Assembly: GCA_024692165.1 (NCBI GenBank)
Contig: JAILMY010000149.1
Span: 1-59,677, forward strand
Direction of reading: 5' to 3'
Length of the DNA: 59,677 nucleotides
Source of the DNA: Butyrivibrio sp.
GTDB lineage: Bacteria; Bacillota; Clostridia; Lachnospirales; Lachnospiraceae
Below, piece after piece: positions 10,298 to 20,014 of the stretch. The position numbers were made by a program, and so were the translations under genes. The notes under the pieces were generated by a model that worked only from the letters and a program-made list of their open reading frames with translations, had not been told where the DNA came from and made no database searches. How positions within the stretch are numbered: position 1 is the first letter of the stretch; the number at the start of each line of letters is the position of its first letter.

Positions 10298-11794
10298 TTG
10301 AGAGAGAAATACGAAACCCTAAAACTGAATGACCTCAGAGAAATTGCCAAGTCTCGTGGAATTAAAAGTGTAGCCGGCCTCAAGAAGTCAGAAATCATTG
10401 ATCTTATGTGCCAGATGGATGAGCAGGATGCAAAAGAGAAAGAGAAGGCAAGTAAGGCACCTGAGACAAAGGCCGAGGGGTCAGATAATAAGCCAGCAAC
10501 CAGCAGTGCTCGTCGCAAGAAGAACATTGTTGTCATGAATAATAATAAGTCAGAGGATAGAACTGAGGACAGACCCAGGAATGAGGACAAGCCAAGAACT
10601 GAGGACAGACCCAGAAATGAGAGAAACTCAGAGGCTCCTGCCAGAGAAGAAGCGCCGGAAGAAGTGGCTGACGGCGATGAGGCAGATGGCATCCTTGAAG
10701 TTATGCAAGATGGATACGGCTTTATCAGATGCGAGAATTACCTCCCGGGTGAAAACGACGTATATGTTGCACCGAGCCTTATCAGAAAGTTTAACCTTAA
10801 GACAGGCGATATCCTGAAGGGAAGATGCAGAGCCAAGAAGGAAACAGATAAATTTGCAGCTCTTCTTCGCCTGGATTCTGTGAATAGTTATAAGCCCGAA
10901 GTTGCCATGGGAAGATGGAACTTTGAGAATATGACACCTATTTTCCCTAATTCAAGAATCAAGCTTGAACAGCCCGGAAGCAGCCTTGCCATGAGAATCA
11001 TGGATCTTATCAGCCCTATCGGTAAGGGACAGAGAGGAATGATCGTATCTCCTCCTAAGGCAGGTAAGACAACACTTCTTAAAGACGTTGCCAAATCAAT
11101 TTTAAAGAGTGATTCAAATATCCATCTCATAATCCTCCTTATCGATGAGAGACCTGAGGAGGTTACAGATATCAAGGAATCTATCGAGGGACCAAATGCT
11201 GAGGTTATCTATTCAACCTTCGATGAGCTTCCTGAGCACCACAAGAGAGTAGCTGAGATGGTTATGGAACGTGCTAAGAGACTTGTTGAGCACGGCAAGG
11301 ATGTGGCTATCCTTCTTGATTCCATCACCAGACTTACCCGTGCTTACAACATCGTTGTTCCTCCTTCAGGAAGAACACTTTCAGGTGGTCTTGATCCTGC
11401 AGCTCTTCATATGCCCAAGAAGTTCTTTGGCGCAGCCAGAAACATGAGAGAGGGCGGATCCCTGACAATACTTGCAACTGCTCTTATTGAAACAGGTTCA
11501 AAGATGGACGATGTTATCTACGAGGAATTTAAGGGAACAGGTAACATGGAAATGGTTCTCGACAGAAAGCTTCAGGAAAAGAGAATCTTCCCTGCTATCA
11601 ATATTCCTAAGTCCAGCACCAGAAGAGAGGATCTTCTTCTTTCTCCTGAGGAACTTGTAGCAATTAACGGTCTGAGGAAAGGCTTCAACGGCATGAAGGC
11701 AGATGAGGCCGTTGATCAGTGCATTAACCTCTTTTCCAAGACTCGCAACAACAACGAGTTCGTTCGCATGGTTGAGAAACAGATTAGATACTAA
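10298..11794 (+). CDS. rho: Transcription termination factor Rho with disordered N-terminal insertion
   Basis: Rho_[36 protein letters not shown], Walker [47 protein letters not shown] start with aaaggaga upstream. Confidence 0.97.
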   Translation: MREKYETLKLNDLREIAKSRGIKSVAGLKKSEIIDLMCQMDEQDAKEKEKASKAPETKAEGSDNKPATSSARRKKNIVVMNNNKSEDRTEDRPRNEDKPRTEDRPRNERNSEAPAREEAPEEVADGDEADGILEVMQDGYGFIRCENYLPGENDVYVAPSLIRKFNLKTGDILKGRCRAKKETDKFAALLRLDSVNSYKPEVAMGRWNFENMTPIFPNSRIKLEQPGSSLAMRIMDLISPIGKGQRGMIVSPPKAGKTTLLKDVAKSILKSDSNIHLIILLIDERPEEVTDIKESIEGPNAEVIYSTFDELPEHHKRVAEMVMERAKRLVEHGKDVAILLDSITRLTRAYNIVVPPSGRTLSGGLDPAALHMPKKFFGAARNMREGGSLTILATALIETGSKMDDVIYEEFKGTGNMEMVLDRKLQEKRIFPAINIPKSSTRREDLLLSPEELVAINGLRKGFNGMKADEAVDQCINLFSKTRNNNEFVRMVEKQIRY

Positions 11795-11822
11795 ATATAG
11801 ATTACAAATAAACTATAAAATG

Positions 11823-11870
11823 AACTCCGCTTTTTCCGCTTGATTACTGGGAAAATGCGGAGTTTTTTTA
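11823..11870 (+). terminator. Intrinsic terminator after rho
   Basis: aactccgc / gcggagtt stem then ttttttt. Confidence 0.8.
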
Positions 11871-11951
11871 TGCTTTTTGACGGCTTTTCGGTAGTCAAAA
11901 ACCACTAGATATTGTATAATGTTGGAAGTTGATTTTTGGGAGGTAATGACT

Positions 11952-13253
11952 ATGCCTATAATGTCAGTAATCAAAAATACTTCTATCGGCAATACGCTGT
12001 GTGCAAAGGTTCCCTACGAGGACTTTAATATTGGTTCACAGCTGATCGTTGCGGAATACGAAGAAGCGCTGTTCATGAAAGACGGCGTTATTGAGGAGGT
12101 TTTTGGACCGGGTAAATATACTCTTACAACTGAGAACTATCCTTTTTTAACAAAGTTTGTATCAACTCTGGTATCAGGCGGTACAAGTGCTTACAGTTGT
12201 AAGGTTTATTATATTAACAAATCTCATCACCTTGAGCTTAAGTGGGGTACAGGAACTCCTATAAGAGTTATTGATCCTGTATGGGGCATCGAGGTTCATG
12301 TACAGGCAAGAGGCGCTTATTCAGTAAATGTTAAGGACGGAAAGAAATTCTTCCTTAAGTTCGTAGGTGCAAATGCCAATGCTGTTGAGCAGGATATCAT
12401 CAAGAATTTCAGATCTGCGTTCATTCAGCACATCACTGATGGACTGGCAGAGTACCTTGTTTCCAAACAGGATGAGGTTCTTGTAACTTGCAACAAGAAG
12501 AAGCAGTTGGCTGATGATATGCTTCCTGTTCTTAACAATATTCTCGATGAATACGGAATGGAGCTTATCAATTTCTATATTGAGAGTATTGAGGTTCCTG
12601 AGGATGATCCTTGCATGACAAGAATCAGAGAGCTCAGAATCCAGCGTCAGGAGAAGATGTTCGAGCGTGAACAGCTGGGCGCTGATGAGAGACTTAGATA
12701 TAATCTGAGACGTGAATCATCAGAGGCAGACCGCTATGTATCCGGTCAGATGGCACAGGCTGATTACGAGCGTATGACTATCCGCGATCAGGACGGCAAC
12801 AACGGATGGGCAAGACAAGAGTATGCCGATACGATCAAGATGGCTGCAGGCAACAACGGCACAGGCGGAGCCTTTGTCGGAGCAGGTATGGGTCTTGCCA
12901 TGGGTAATGCTTTAGGCAACATGGTAGGCGCTATGATGAATGGCGGCGAAGGCGGCGGACCTCTTGGAACAGGTATGGCTGCAGGCGCAGGAGCAGCTTC
13001 TGCCAAGCAGATATGTCCTAAATGTAACGGTGTTGTTCCTGCCGGTGCTAAGTTCTGCGTTAACTGTGGGAGCCCAATGGAGCAGAAGAAGGAAGTATGT
13101 GCAGCCTGTGGAGCTGAGCTTATTCCCGGAATGAAGTTCTGCGGACAGTGCGGAGCACCGGTGGCGGCTGTAAGAACCTGTAAGGTTTGCGGTGCTGAGC
13201 TTGCACCCGGACAGGCTTTCTGCGGATCCTGCGGCACCAGGTACGAGGACTGA
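11952..13253 (+). CDS. SPFH domain protein (YdjI/virion-core-like) with three C-terminal zinc ribbons
   Basis: YdjI-like SPFH core, Gly-rich linker, CPKC..CVNC, CAAC..CGQC, CKVC..CGSC. Start at ATG 11952 fits gggaggt; the listed start is 33 nt upstream. Confidence 0.85.
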   Translation: MPIMSVIKNTSIGNTLCAKVPYEDFNIGSQLIVAEYEEALFMKDGVIEEVFGPGKYTLTTENYPFLTKFVSTLVSGGTSAYSCKVYYINKSHHLELKWGTGTPIRVIDPVWGIEVHVQARGAYSVNVKDGKKFFLKFVGANANAVEQDIIKNFRSAFIQHITDGLAEYLVSKQDEVLVTCNKKKQLADDMLPVLNNILDEYGMELINFYIESIEVPEDDPCMTRIRELRIQRQEKMFEREQLGADERLRYNLRRESSEADRYVSGQMAQADYERMTIRDQDGNNGWARQEYADTIKMAAGNNGTGGAFVGAGMGLAMGNALGNMVGAMMNGGEGGGPLGTGMAAGAGAASAKQICPKCNGVVPAGAKFCVNCGSPMEQKKEVCAACGAELIPGMKFCGQCGAPVAAVRTCKVCGAELAPGQAFCGSCGTRYED

Positions 13254-13302
13254 TTTATATTATGATCTAAATTAAATATGTGAAGGAGTAAGGAGATAAG
13301 GT

Positions 13303-13983
13303 ATGAATAGAACCGTTATGAAGAGTATAGTGGCGGCTATACTGATTGTTGTGGCGAATATTGGACTTTTCCTCTTTGGGGATTCATTCAATAGTGCATT
13401 TTGGATCAGCTATGTATTTATGATGCTGGCAGCGATTGTTGCATCATATGTTTTGATTTTCCATATCAATGGAAAACCATATCTGCAGGTTTATGAGACA
13501 TCTGCAATAACAGTATTTTATCTGGTAATTGCTTTTATCGCAGGAATTATCTGCAAGAACTTTTTATTCCTGTGGCCTGCCAGGGTATTCTTTATTCAGC
13601 TTTGTATTGCAGCTTTGTATGCAATAGCATTTCTTTTCGTAGGAATTCATGGCTCACATGTATCTGAACAGCAGCAGGTCAGATCCACTGACCTTATGAA
13701 CTTCAGATATATTCTTGATCTCATGAAGGAAGCTACTTCCAGGATGGAGTATTCCAATCCACAGAGAAAGATGGTAATACATGCTTATGATTCTCTTGCA
13801 AGTGGACAGGTTACAAGCAATGAAGTAGTATTTGATGTAGAGAAGGGTATCCTTGAGTCTGTAGAGGCTTTGAAGGGAGCTATTACAAGTAACGACAGTG
13901 CAAAGGTTGATGAGCTCTGTAAGAAGATTGAAGAGCTGGCCGATGAGAGAAAGAGAAAGCTGAGTCTTAAGAGACCTTTCTAA
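13303..13983 (+). CDS. Membrane protein with several TM helices and cytoplasmic helical C-terminus
   Basis: Hydrophobic N-terminal helices then charged helical tail; RBS aaggagtaaggag. Confidence 0.75.
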   Translation: MNRTVMKSIVAAILIVVANIGLFLFGDSFNSAFWISYVFMMLAAIVASYVLIFHINGKPYLQVYETSAITVFYLVIAFIAGIICKNFLFLWPARVFFIQLCIAALYAIAFLFVGIHGSHVSEQQQVRSTDLMNFRYILDLMKEATSRMEYSNPQRKMVIHAYDSLASGQVTSNEVVFDVEKGILESVEALKGAITSNDSAKVDELCKKIEELADERKRKLSLKRPF

Positions 13984-14019
13984 ATATATGATACAAGCTA
14001 AACAAAGGGGATTAGAGAA

Positions 14020-14649
14020 ATGAATAATATCGACACAAGCAAATGGTATTTTTCCACATGGTTTATTATTATAATGTTTGTTATTTTCTGGCCTGCCGGA
14101 ATTGCACTTCTGATTCTTAAGAATTCCAAGAACAAGAATGCAATGTTCATCGGCACAACAGATAAGAGAAAATACATGCTGGGCGGCGCAGCACTTGTAA
14201 TCATCGGTCTTTCATCAATCGGAGATCATGCCTTTTGGGGACTTGCCATGATCGTGGGTGGTGCAGCAATGCTTTACTATTCCAAGACACTTGTTGACAA
14301 GGCTGAGCGAAACCGTAAGTACATTGATCTTATTGTTAACCAGCACGAGGGCAGTATCGATAACATCGCAGGTGTTTGCAACATTGCCTATGACAAGTGC
14401 ATCAAGGAACTTAAATATCTCCAGACTGTAGGTGTTCTTTCAAACATAACTATCGATGAGGCAGGCAGAATGGTTAATCTTATCCAGGCACAGCCTGTTG
14501 TTGAGAGAAACCAGTCTATTCTTTCACCATTTGCTACTCCGGCGGAGGAGGTTACCTGTACATGCCCCGGATGTGGTGCTAGGGTAGCAGTTATTAAGGG
14601 AACATCAGTAACCTGTGAGTACTGCGATTCACCGATCACAGCTAACTGA
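14020..14649 (+). CDS. Membrane protein with C-terminal zinc ribbon
   Basis: TM segments, then CTCPGCGARVAVIKGTSVTCEYCDSPI. Confidence 0.78.
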   Translation: MNNIDTSKWYFSTWFIIIMFVIFWPAGIALLILKNSKNKNAMFIGTTDKRKYMLGGAALVIIGLSSIGDHAFWGLAMIVGGAAMLYYSKTLVDKAERNRKYIDLIVNQHEGSIDNIAGVCNIAYDKCIKELKYLQTVGVLSNITIDEAGRMVNLIQAQPVVERNQSILSPFATPAEEVTCTCPGCGARVAVIKGTSVTCEYCDSPITAN

Positions 14650-14680
14650 TAAATAAATTTTAAGAGTGGAGGAGAATGTA

Positions 14681-15238
14681 ATGAATAAGAAGTTTGGAAT
14701 CAAAGAAGTTGTTGCAATGGGTATTGGAACCGCATTATTTGTAGTTCTTACAAACGTGCAGATTCCCCTGGTGATTGTTCCTAACACAGCTCTTCAGCCA
14801 CGTATGGCAGTTTTAGCTTTCTTTTCAGCTATCTTTGGACCTATCGTAGGCGGTGTTGTTGGATTTTTAGGACATGCTCTCGGAGATGCTCTTTTCTATG
14901 GCTCAGTCTGGTGGAGCTGGGTATTTCCTGAGGCTGTTGTAGGTGTTGCTATCGGTTTATTTGTAAAGAAGTACGGTGTTGAAGAGGGTAAGTTTGCTGA
15001 TGCAAAGACCATTATATTCTTCAATGTGGTTCAGGTTGTAGCAAATGCTGTTGCCTGGATCGTTGTTGCTCCTGTTCTTGATATTCTTGTATATCAGGAG
15101 CCTGCAAACAAAGTATTTATTCAGGGCGCTTTTGCGTTCCTTGGCGATATCATTATCATTGGTATCCTGGGTTCACTTCTCCTTGCGGCTTATTCCAGAA
15201 TTGCCGGAAAGAGTTCAAACCTGAAGGTGGAGGACTAA
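14681..15238 (+). CDS. UPF0397 family ECF transporter S component
   Basis: MGIGTALFVVLTNVQIPLVIVPNTALQPRMAVLAFFSAIFGPIVGGVVGFLGHALGD; followed by fused A subunits and T. ATG 14681 with gtggaggag. Confidence 0.88.
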   Translation: MNKKFGIKEVVAMGIGTALFVVLTNVQIPLVIVPNTALQPRMAVLAFFSAIFGPIVGGVVGFLGHALGDALFYGSVWWSWVFPEAVVGVAIGLFVKKYGVEEGKFADAKTIIFFNVVQVVANAVAWIVVAPVLDILVYQEPANKVFIQGAFAFLGDIIIIGILGSLLLAAYSRIAGKSSNLKVED

Positions 15239-15242
15239 TATC

Positions 15243-16967
15243 TTGGGAAGTAATGAGCCTATCATCGAGTTTTCGGATGTGACCTTTAAGTACAGGGCTC
15301 AACAGGAACCAACCTTAAAGAATATCAATCTGAAGATATATCCCGGTGAGAAGATTTTAATAGCCGGTCAGTCCGGTTCAGGTAAATCAACATTGGCACA
15401 TTGCCTTAATGCTCTTATCCCCTGTTCTTTTACGGGGGATATGAGCGGAACACTCCGAGTTTGTGGTGAAGAACCATCAAAGCTCGGAGTTTTTGGCATG
15501 TCCAGAAAAGTTGGAACAGTGCTTCAGGACACCAACGGACAGTTTATTGCCCTTACGGTTGCTGAAGACATTGCTTTTGCCCTGGAAAATGACATGGTTC
15601 CCAAGGATGAGATGTATCATAAGGTCGAAGATGTGGCTAAAAAGCTGGAACTTGTGGACTTTCTTGAAAATGCTCCGGGAGAGTTGTCAGGAGGACAGAA
15701 ACAGAGAGTGTCCCTTGGCGGCGTTATGGCCTGCGACGTTAAGGTGCTTCTATTTGACGAGCCCTTAGCCAATCTTGATCCTGCCACAGGAAAACGAACA
15801 ATCGCCCTTATTGACGAGATCATGAAGAATGAGGATATGACTGTGGTCATTATCGAGCATCGTCTGGAGGACGTACTGTATAGGGATGTGGACAGGGTTA
15901 TTCTCATGGAAAGCGGCAGGATAATAGCTGATATGCATCCTGATGAGCTTTTGTGCTCGGACCTTCTTACCAGAAACGGCATAAGAGAGCCTCTTTACAT
16001 TACGGCATTAAAGCATGCAGGGGCTGATATTACTCCGGATTCTCATCCTCAGCACATTGAAACCATGGACATTGAGTCCTACAAGGACACTGTGATCAGA
16101 TGGTTTAAGGATACCAGGGAAAAAGAGACAGCTCTTTCGACAGAGACTCTTTTATCCGTAAAGAATCTGAAATTCAGCTACGATGAAAAAAGAACTATCA
16201 TTGACGATGTGTCTTTTGACATAAAAAAAGGTGAGATGGTGGCACTGGTTGGTAAAAACGGCGCCGGCAAATCCACGTTGGCATCCCTTATCTGCGGCTT
16301 TTATAAGCCTACATCCGGAACCATTATGCTGGATGGAAAGGACATAGGACCTTTGTCCATAAAGGAGAGGGGCGACAAGATTGGCTTTGTAATGCAGAGT
16401 CCAAATCAGATGATAAGTAAGCCCATGATATATGATGAAGTGGCCCTTGGACTTCAGGTCAGGGGTGTTCCGGAGGAGGAGATAAAGCAGAGGGTATATG
16501 AAATCCTTAAGATATGCGGCCTTTACCCATTCAGGAACTGGCCGGTTTCAGCTCTTTCCTTTGGACAGAAAAAGAGGGTTTCCATTGCTTCGATACTGGT
16601 GCTCAATCCGGAACTGATAATTCTTGACGAGCCTACAGCAGGCCAGGATTATCAGCACTATACAGAAATCATGGAGTTCCTTCTTGAAATCAGAAAGAAG
16701 CTCCCGATAACTATACTCATGATTACCCATGATATGCATCTTATGCTGGAATATACCGACAGAACGCTGGTGCTTACAGATGGCAAACTCCTGATGGATG
16801 CAGGACCCTGGGATGTGCTGACAAGGGATGAGGTGTGCGAGAAGGCATATCTTAAAAGAACTTCGCTCTATGACCTGGCAGTAAAATGCGGCATAGAAAA
16901 TCCGGATAAGTTTGTGGCAAGATTTATCGAGGATGAGAGAAGCACAAGGAAAGGAGGAGTCTTATGA
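15243..16967 (+). CDS. ECF-type ABC transporter, fused tandem ATPase (EcfA1-EcfA2-like)
   Basis: Two Walker A (GQSGSGKST, GKNGAGKST) and two Walker B (LLFDEPLANLDP, LIILDEPTAGQD). Confidence 0.92.
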   Translation: MGSNEPIIEFSDVTFKYRAQQEPTLKNINLKIYPGEKILIAGQSGSGKSTLAHCLNALIPCSFTGDMSGTLRVCGEEPSKLGVFGMSRKVGTVLQDTNGQFIALTVAEDIAFALENDMVPKDEMYHKVEDVAKKLELVDFLENAPGELSGGQKQRVSLGGVMACDVKVLLFDEPLANLDPATGKRTIALIDEIMKNEDMTVVIIEHRLEDVLYRDVDRVILMESGRIIADMHPDELLCSDLLTRNGIREPLYITALKHAGADITPDSHPQHIETMDIESYKDTVIRWFKDTREKETALSTETLLSVKNLKFSYDEKRTIIDDVSFDIKKGEMVALVGKNGAGKSTLASLICGFYKPTSGTIMLDGKDIGPLSIKERGDKIGFVMQSPNQMISKPMIYDEVALGLQVRGVPEEEIKQRVYEILKICGLYPFRNWPVSALSFGQKKRVSIASILVLNPELIILDEPTAGQDYQHYTEIMEFLLEIRKKLPITILMITHDMHLMLEYTDRTLVLTDGKLLMDAGPWDVLTRDEVCEKAYLKRTSLYDLAVKCGIENPDKFVARFIEDERSTRKGGVL

Positions 16968-17791
16968 GTAAGATGATCTCCTATGAGAAAAAGAATACTC
17001 CAATTCATAAGCTGAGCGGCTTTACGAAGCTGGTATTCTTCCTTTTGTGGTGCTTTTGCAGCGCTCTTACATTTGACACCAGGATACTGCTGGTGATGGT
17101 GGTTTTGGGGGCCATAATCTATATTGTGTCCGGGATAAAGTGGAAACAGGTCAGCGGCGTATTTCTGGCTGTCATGTTTTTTATGGTGATAAACCTGACC
17201 TGTATTTTCTTTTTTGCTCCATATCAGGGATGCCAGATATACGGCACCAGGAATGAAATATGCCATTTGTTTGGAGGCTATACCCTCACCAGGGAACAGC
17301 TCTTTTACGAGTTTAATGTGTTCATCAAGTATTTCACGGTAATTCCTTCTGTGTTCATTTTCCTTGTGACCACTGACCCCAGCGAACTGGCCGCATCCAT
17401 GAACGGAGTGAGAATACCCTATACTGTTTCCTATGCTGTGGAGATTGCCCTCAGGTATATTCCTGATATTCAGGATGAGTTTCACAGGATCAGGAATGCT
17501 CAGGAAGCCAGAGGAATTGAGATGAGTTCCAAGGGAAAACTCATGGACAGGATTAAGAATACATCAGCAATAATCTTTCCTTTGCTGTTTTCAACAATGG
17601 AGAGAATCGATGTTGTCAGCAATGCCATGGAACTAAGGGGCTTTGGTAAACATGGCAGGCGCACCTGGTACAGGAAGAAGGATCTGACGGCAGGGGACAT
17701 AGCAGTGCTTGCGTTTATTATTATTTTCTTTGTGGCAAGTATGATCATTACCTTCCATGATGGAAACAGGTTCTATAACCCATTTATTTAA
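16964..17791 (+). CDS. ECF transporter transmembrane component EcfT
   Basis: CbiQ/EcfT family; AQEARGIE and MELRGFGKHGRRTWY coupling motifs; overlaps upstream stop. Confidence 0.9.
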   Translation: MSKMISYEKKNTPIHKLSGFTKLVFFLLWCFCSALTFDTRILLVMVVLGAIIYIVSGIKWKQVSGVFLAVMFFMVINLTCIFFFAPYQGCQIYGTRNEICHLFGGYTLTREQLFYEFNVFIKYFTVIPSVFIFLVTTDPSELAASMNGVRIPYTVSYAVEIALRYIPDIQDEFHRIRNAQEARGIEMSSKGKLMDRIKNTSAIIFPLLFSTMERIDVVSNAMELRGFGKHGRRTWYRKKDLTAGDIAVLAFIIIFFVASMIITFHDGNRFYNPFI

Positions 17792-17800
17792 ATAATATAA

Positions 17801-17834
17801 AAATCCCCTCATCACTTCGATGAGGGGAGATGTT
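17801..17834 (-). terminator. Intrinsic terminator of the PilZ gene (possibly bidirectional)
   Basis: tcccctcat / atgagggga stem; on the minus strand followed by tttttatatt. Confidence 0.8.
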
Positions 17835-18730
17835 TATAGATCAGAATCATTCAGATCCAGAAGGTTCTCGATGGCTTTTGACTGCTCCAGCATACGCTGG
17901 TCTCTTTTTTGCTCTCGCAGGGACTTTTCTCTTGATACGTGCTCTAGGATAGCAGGATCCAAAGGATTGACCTCGGAGATGGTTTTACCGGGCTTCTTTT
18001 CTTGAATAAGCTGCCGGGCAATATCCTCGTTGACTTCCATAACCTGCTGTTTCTCGGAGATTTCGGGATTGAGGTTGGTTGCCGGAACGTCGTCCAGGTG
18101 AGTGTATTTATCGTTGCGCTTGATGGTAACAAGAGAGACGAAGTCCACATTCATATTGGCAATGCTGCAGCCAACAGCCGGCATATCCTTTACCTTGAAG
18201 TTTCTGACAGCGATAGTTTCAATTTCGTAGTTGTGGAGAGTGGCTCCGTATCTGAACTGGATATCCAGCCTGTCACCGGGTTTAACCTTGGTTTCATTGT
18301 CCAGGATTATTGAGAGGCCTCGGAGGGATATATCGTGAATAATGCAGTTTTTAAGGGCATTGGAATTTCCATTGATGGAGAAAACACCAAGCTTTTCAAT
18401 GTAGAATCTCTCAGCCTTTCTTGAGTTCTCGGGTTCAAGCTCAGATGAACATCGGATGAGGTGGAAATTGCCATATCTGGTTTTTACAGGGGTAATGGAG
18501 GTGGACATGAACTTGTATACGCGACCGTCTCTTTTGTTTCTGATCTGCACGTTGGAAGGCTCTAAGAATTGCATATACTTACCGAAGTATTCCATGGGCT
18601 TGACTAAGAGACCTGCAGCCACACCAAATATGGCCTCGGTTAAGAGAACAATATTATGACCGCCGATTGAGGCATAGATTTTTACCTCAGAGCCGTTTGC
18701 AATATCGCGTATTACCATATTATCCCCCAT
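17834..18730 (-). CDS. PilZ domain protein (predicted c-di-GMP receptor)
   Basis: RKAER (RxxxR) plus DISLRG (D/NxSxxG) downstream, preceded by YcgR-like N-domain. Confidence 0.82.
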   Translation of the reverse strand: MGDNMVIRDIANGSEVKIYASIGGHNIVLLTEAIFGVAAGLLVKPMEYFGKYMQFLEPSNVQIRNKRDGRVYKFMSTSITPVKTRYGNFHLIRCSSELEPENSRKAERFYIEKLGVFSINGNSNALKNCIIHDISLRGLSIILDNETKVKPGDRLDIQFRYGATLHNYEIETIAVRNFKVKDMPAVGCSIANMNVDFVSLVTIKRNDKYTHLDDVPATNLNPEISEKQQVMEVNEDIARQLIQEKKPGKTISEVNPLDPAILEHVSREKSLREQKRDQRMLEQSKAIENLLDLNDSDL

Positions 18731-18868
18731 AGTTAAAGGTCAAGAATACGATAACGATAGTACTTTGACGCTTTCCTAAGTAATATGATATTATTTCTGT
18801 GGCTATTTATCAAGCATTGACGTTTCTGGTTATATGTAAAAACACATAATTATGCGAGTGGAGAAAAA

Positions 18869-19567
18869 ATGATAAAGGAAAATCTGGAAGTAGTTGAGAA
18901 GAATATTCAAAATGCCTGCAAAAGGGCAGGGAGAGAGCGAAGTGAAGTAACACTTATAGCTGTCAGTAAGACAAAGCCAGTCAGCGATATCAGAGAGGCT
19001 ATGGCGTGCGGAATAACTGTATTTGGCGAGAACAAGGTTCAGGAGATCAGGGATAAGACCGCTGAGATAAAGGAGCCTTTGTCATGGCATATGATCGGAC
19101 ATCTTCAGGCTAATAAGGTTAAGTATCTTCCCGGAGTTGCCTGTATGATCCACTCAGTAGATAATCTAAGGCTTGCTCAGGAGATCGAGAAGCAGGCAGC
19201 AAAGCACAATCTTACCATGGACGTTCTTATCGAAGTAAATATGGCTCACGAAGACACTAAATTCGGCCTTTCTCCTGAGGAAGCCATTCCCTTTGCCAAG
19301 GAAATCAGCACTTTGGAGCACCTTAATATCAGAGGCCTTATGACAATAGCACCCTTCACTGATGATCCTGAGAGTAATAGGGTGTACTTTAAGGGACTTC
19401 GCCAGCTTAAGGATGAAATAAATGCTCTTAGTATTCCGAGGGTTAAAATGGATACACTGTCCATGGGAATGACCGGCGACTATCAGGTGGCAATAGAGGA
19501 AGGAGCCACATTTGTAAGAGTTGGGACCGGGATTTTTGGCGAACGTGATTACGCAAATATTAAATAA
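18869..19567 (+). CDS. yggS: YggS/PLPBP family pyridoxal phosphate homeostasis protein
   Basis: LIAVSKTKP, FGENKVQE, WHMIGHLQANK, LSMGMTGDYQVAIEEGATFVRVGTGIFGER. Confidence 0.95.
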   Translation: MIKENLEVVEKNIQNACKRAGRERSEVTLIAVSKTKPVSDIREAMACGITVFGENKVQEIRDKTAEIKEPLSWHMIGHLQANKVKYLPGVACMIHSVDNLRLAQEIEKQAAKHNLTMDVLIEVNMAHEDTKFGLSPEEAIPFAKEISTLEHLNIRGLMTIAPFTDDPESNRVYFKGLRQLKDEINALSIPRVKMDTLSMGMTGDYQVAIEEGATFVRVGTGIFGERDYANIK

Positions 19568-19613
19568 ATATAAACGAATTTACACTCATTCTGCTGAATA
19601 GTATAATTATCAT

Positions 19614-19886
19614 ATGATTAAAACAATGCCATTATCTAAAAATTTAACCATAGATCAGATCAATCACCTGATCGATACAGGGCACGCTTTTGTGACGCCC
19701 TTTGGTCTTAACAGGACATGTTATATTGTTGTTAATCATAAGCCATTTATGGTTATTGCAACGGATATATCAATTAGAGGGGTTCAGCTAAGCGGAGCCT
19801 GGTATACCTGGGAAGACCTGGAAGCCATGGGCGGTGTGTACGAATCAGAGTTTGAGGCACTAAAAGCAATTTCGGGCGGAGCATAA
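19614..19886 (+). CDS. Small conserved-looking protein, function unknown
   Basis: 90-aa ORF between YggS and a terminator. Confidence 0.6.
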   Translation: MIKTMPLSKNLTIDQINHLIDTGHAFVTPFGLNRTCYIVVNHKPFMVIATDISIRGVQLSGAWYTWEDLEAMGGVYESEFEALKAISGGA

Positions 19887-19918
19887 GCGGAGAGTGTAGG
19901 AACTTTCCGCTTTTTTAT
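19885..19918 (+). terminator. Intrinsic terminator
   Basis: aagcgga / tccgctt stem then tttttattt. Confidence 0.65.
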
Positions 19919-20014
19919 TTATAAAGAAAGTATAAACAATGAGAAAACTGCAACAATTCAAGATATTTTCATGATAAAATATTTCTTGCGCACTTGTATT
20001 TGGGAGGTTTATCG

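Noticed and set aside
12788-13237. 149-aa minus-strand ORF antisense to the zinc-ribbon tail
   Set aside because: Pro/Ala-rich shadow of Gly/Cys codons; the sense strand has clear zinc ribbons.
14650-14680. Vitamin riboswitch upstream of the UPF0397 ECF S component
   Set aside because: Only about 30 nt between genes, insufficient for an aptamer.
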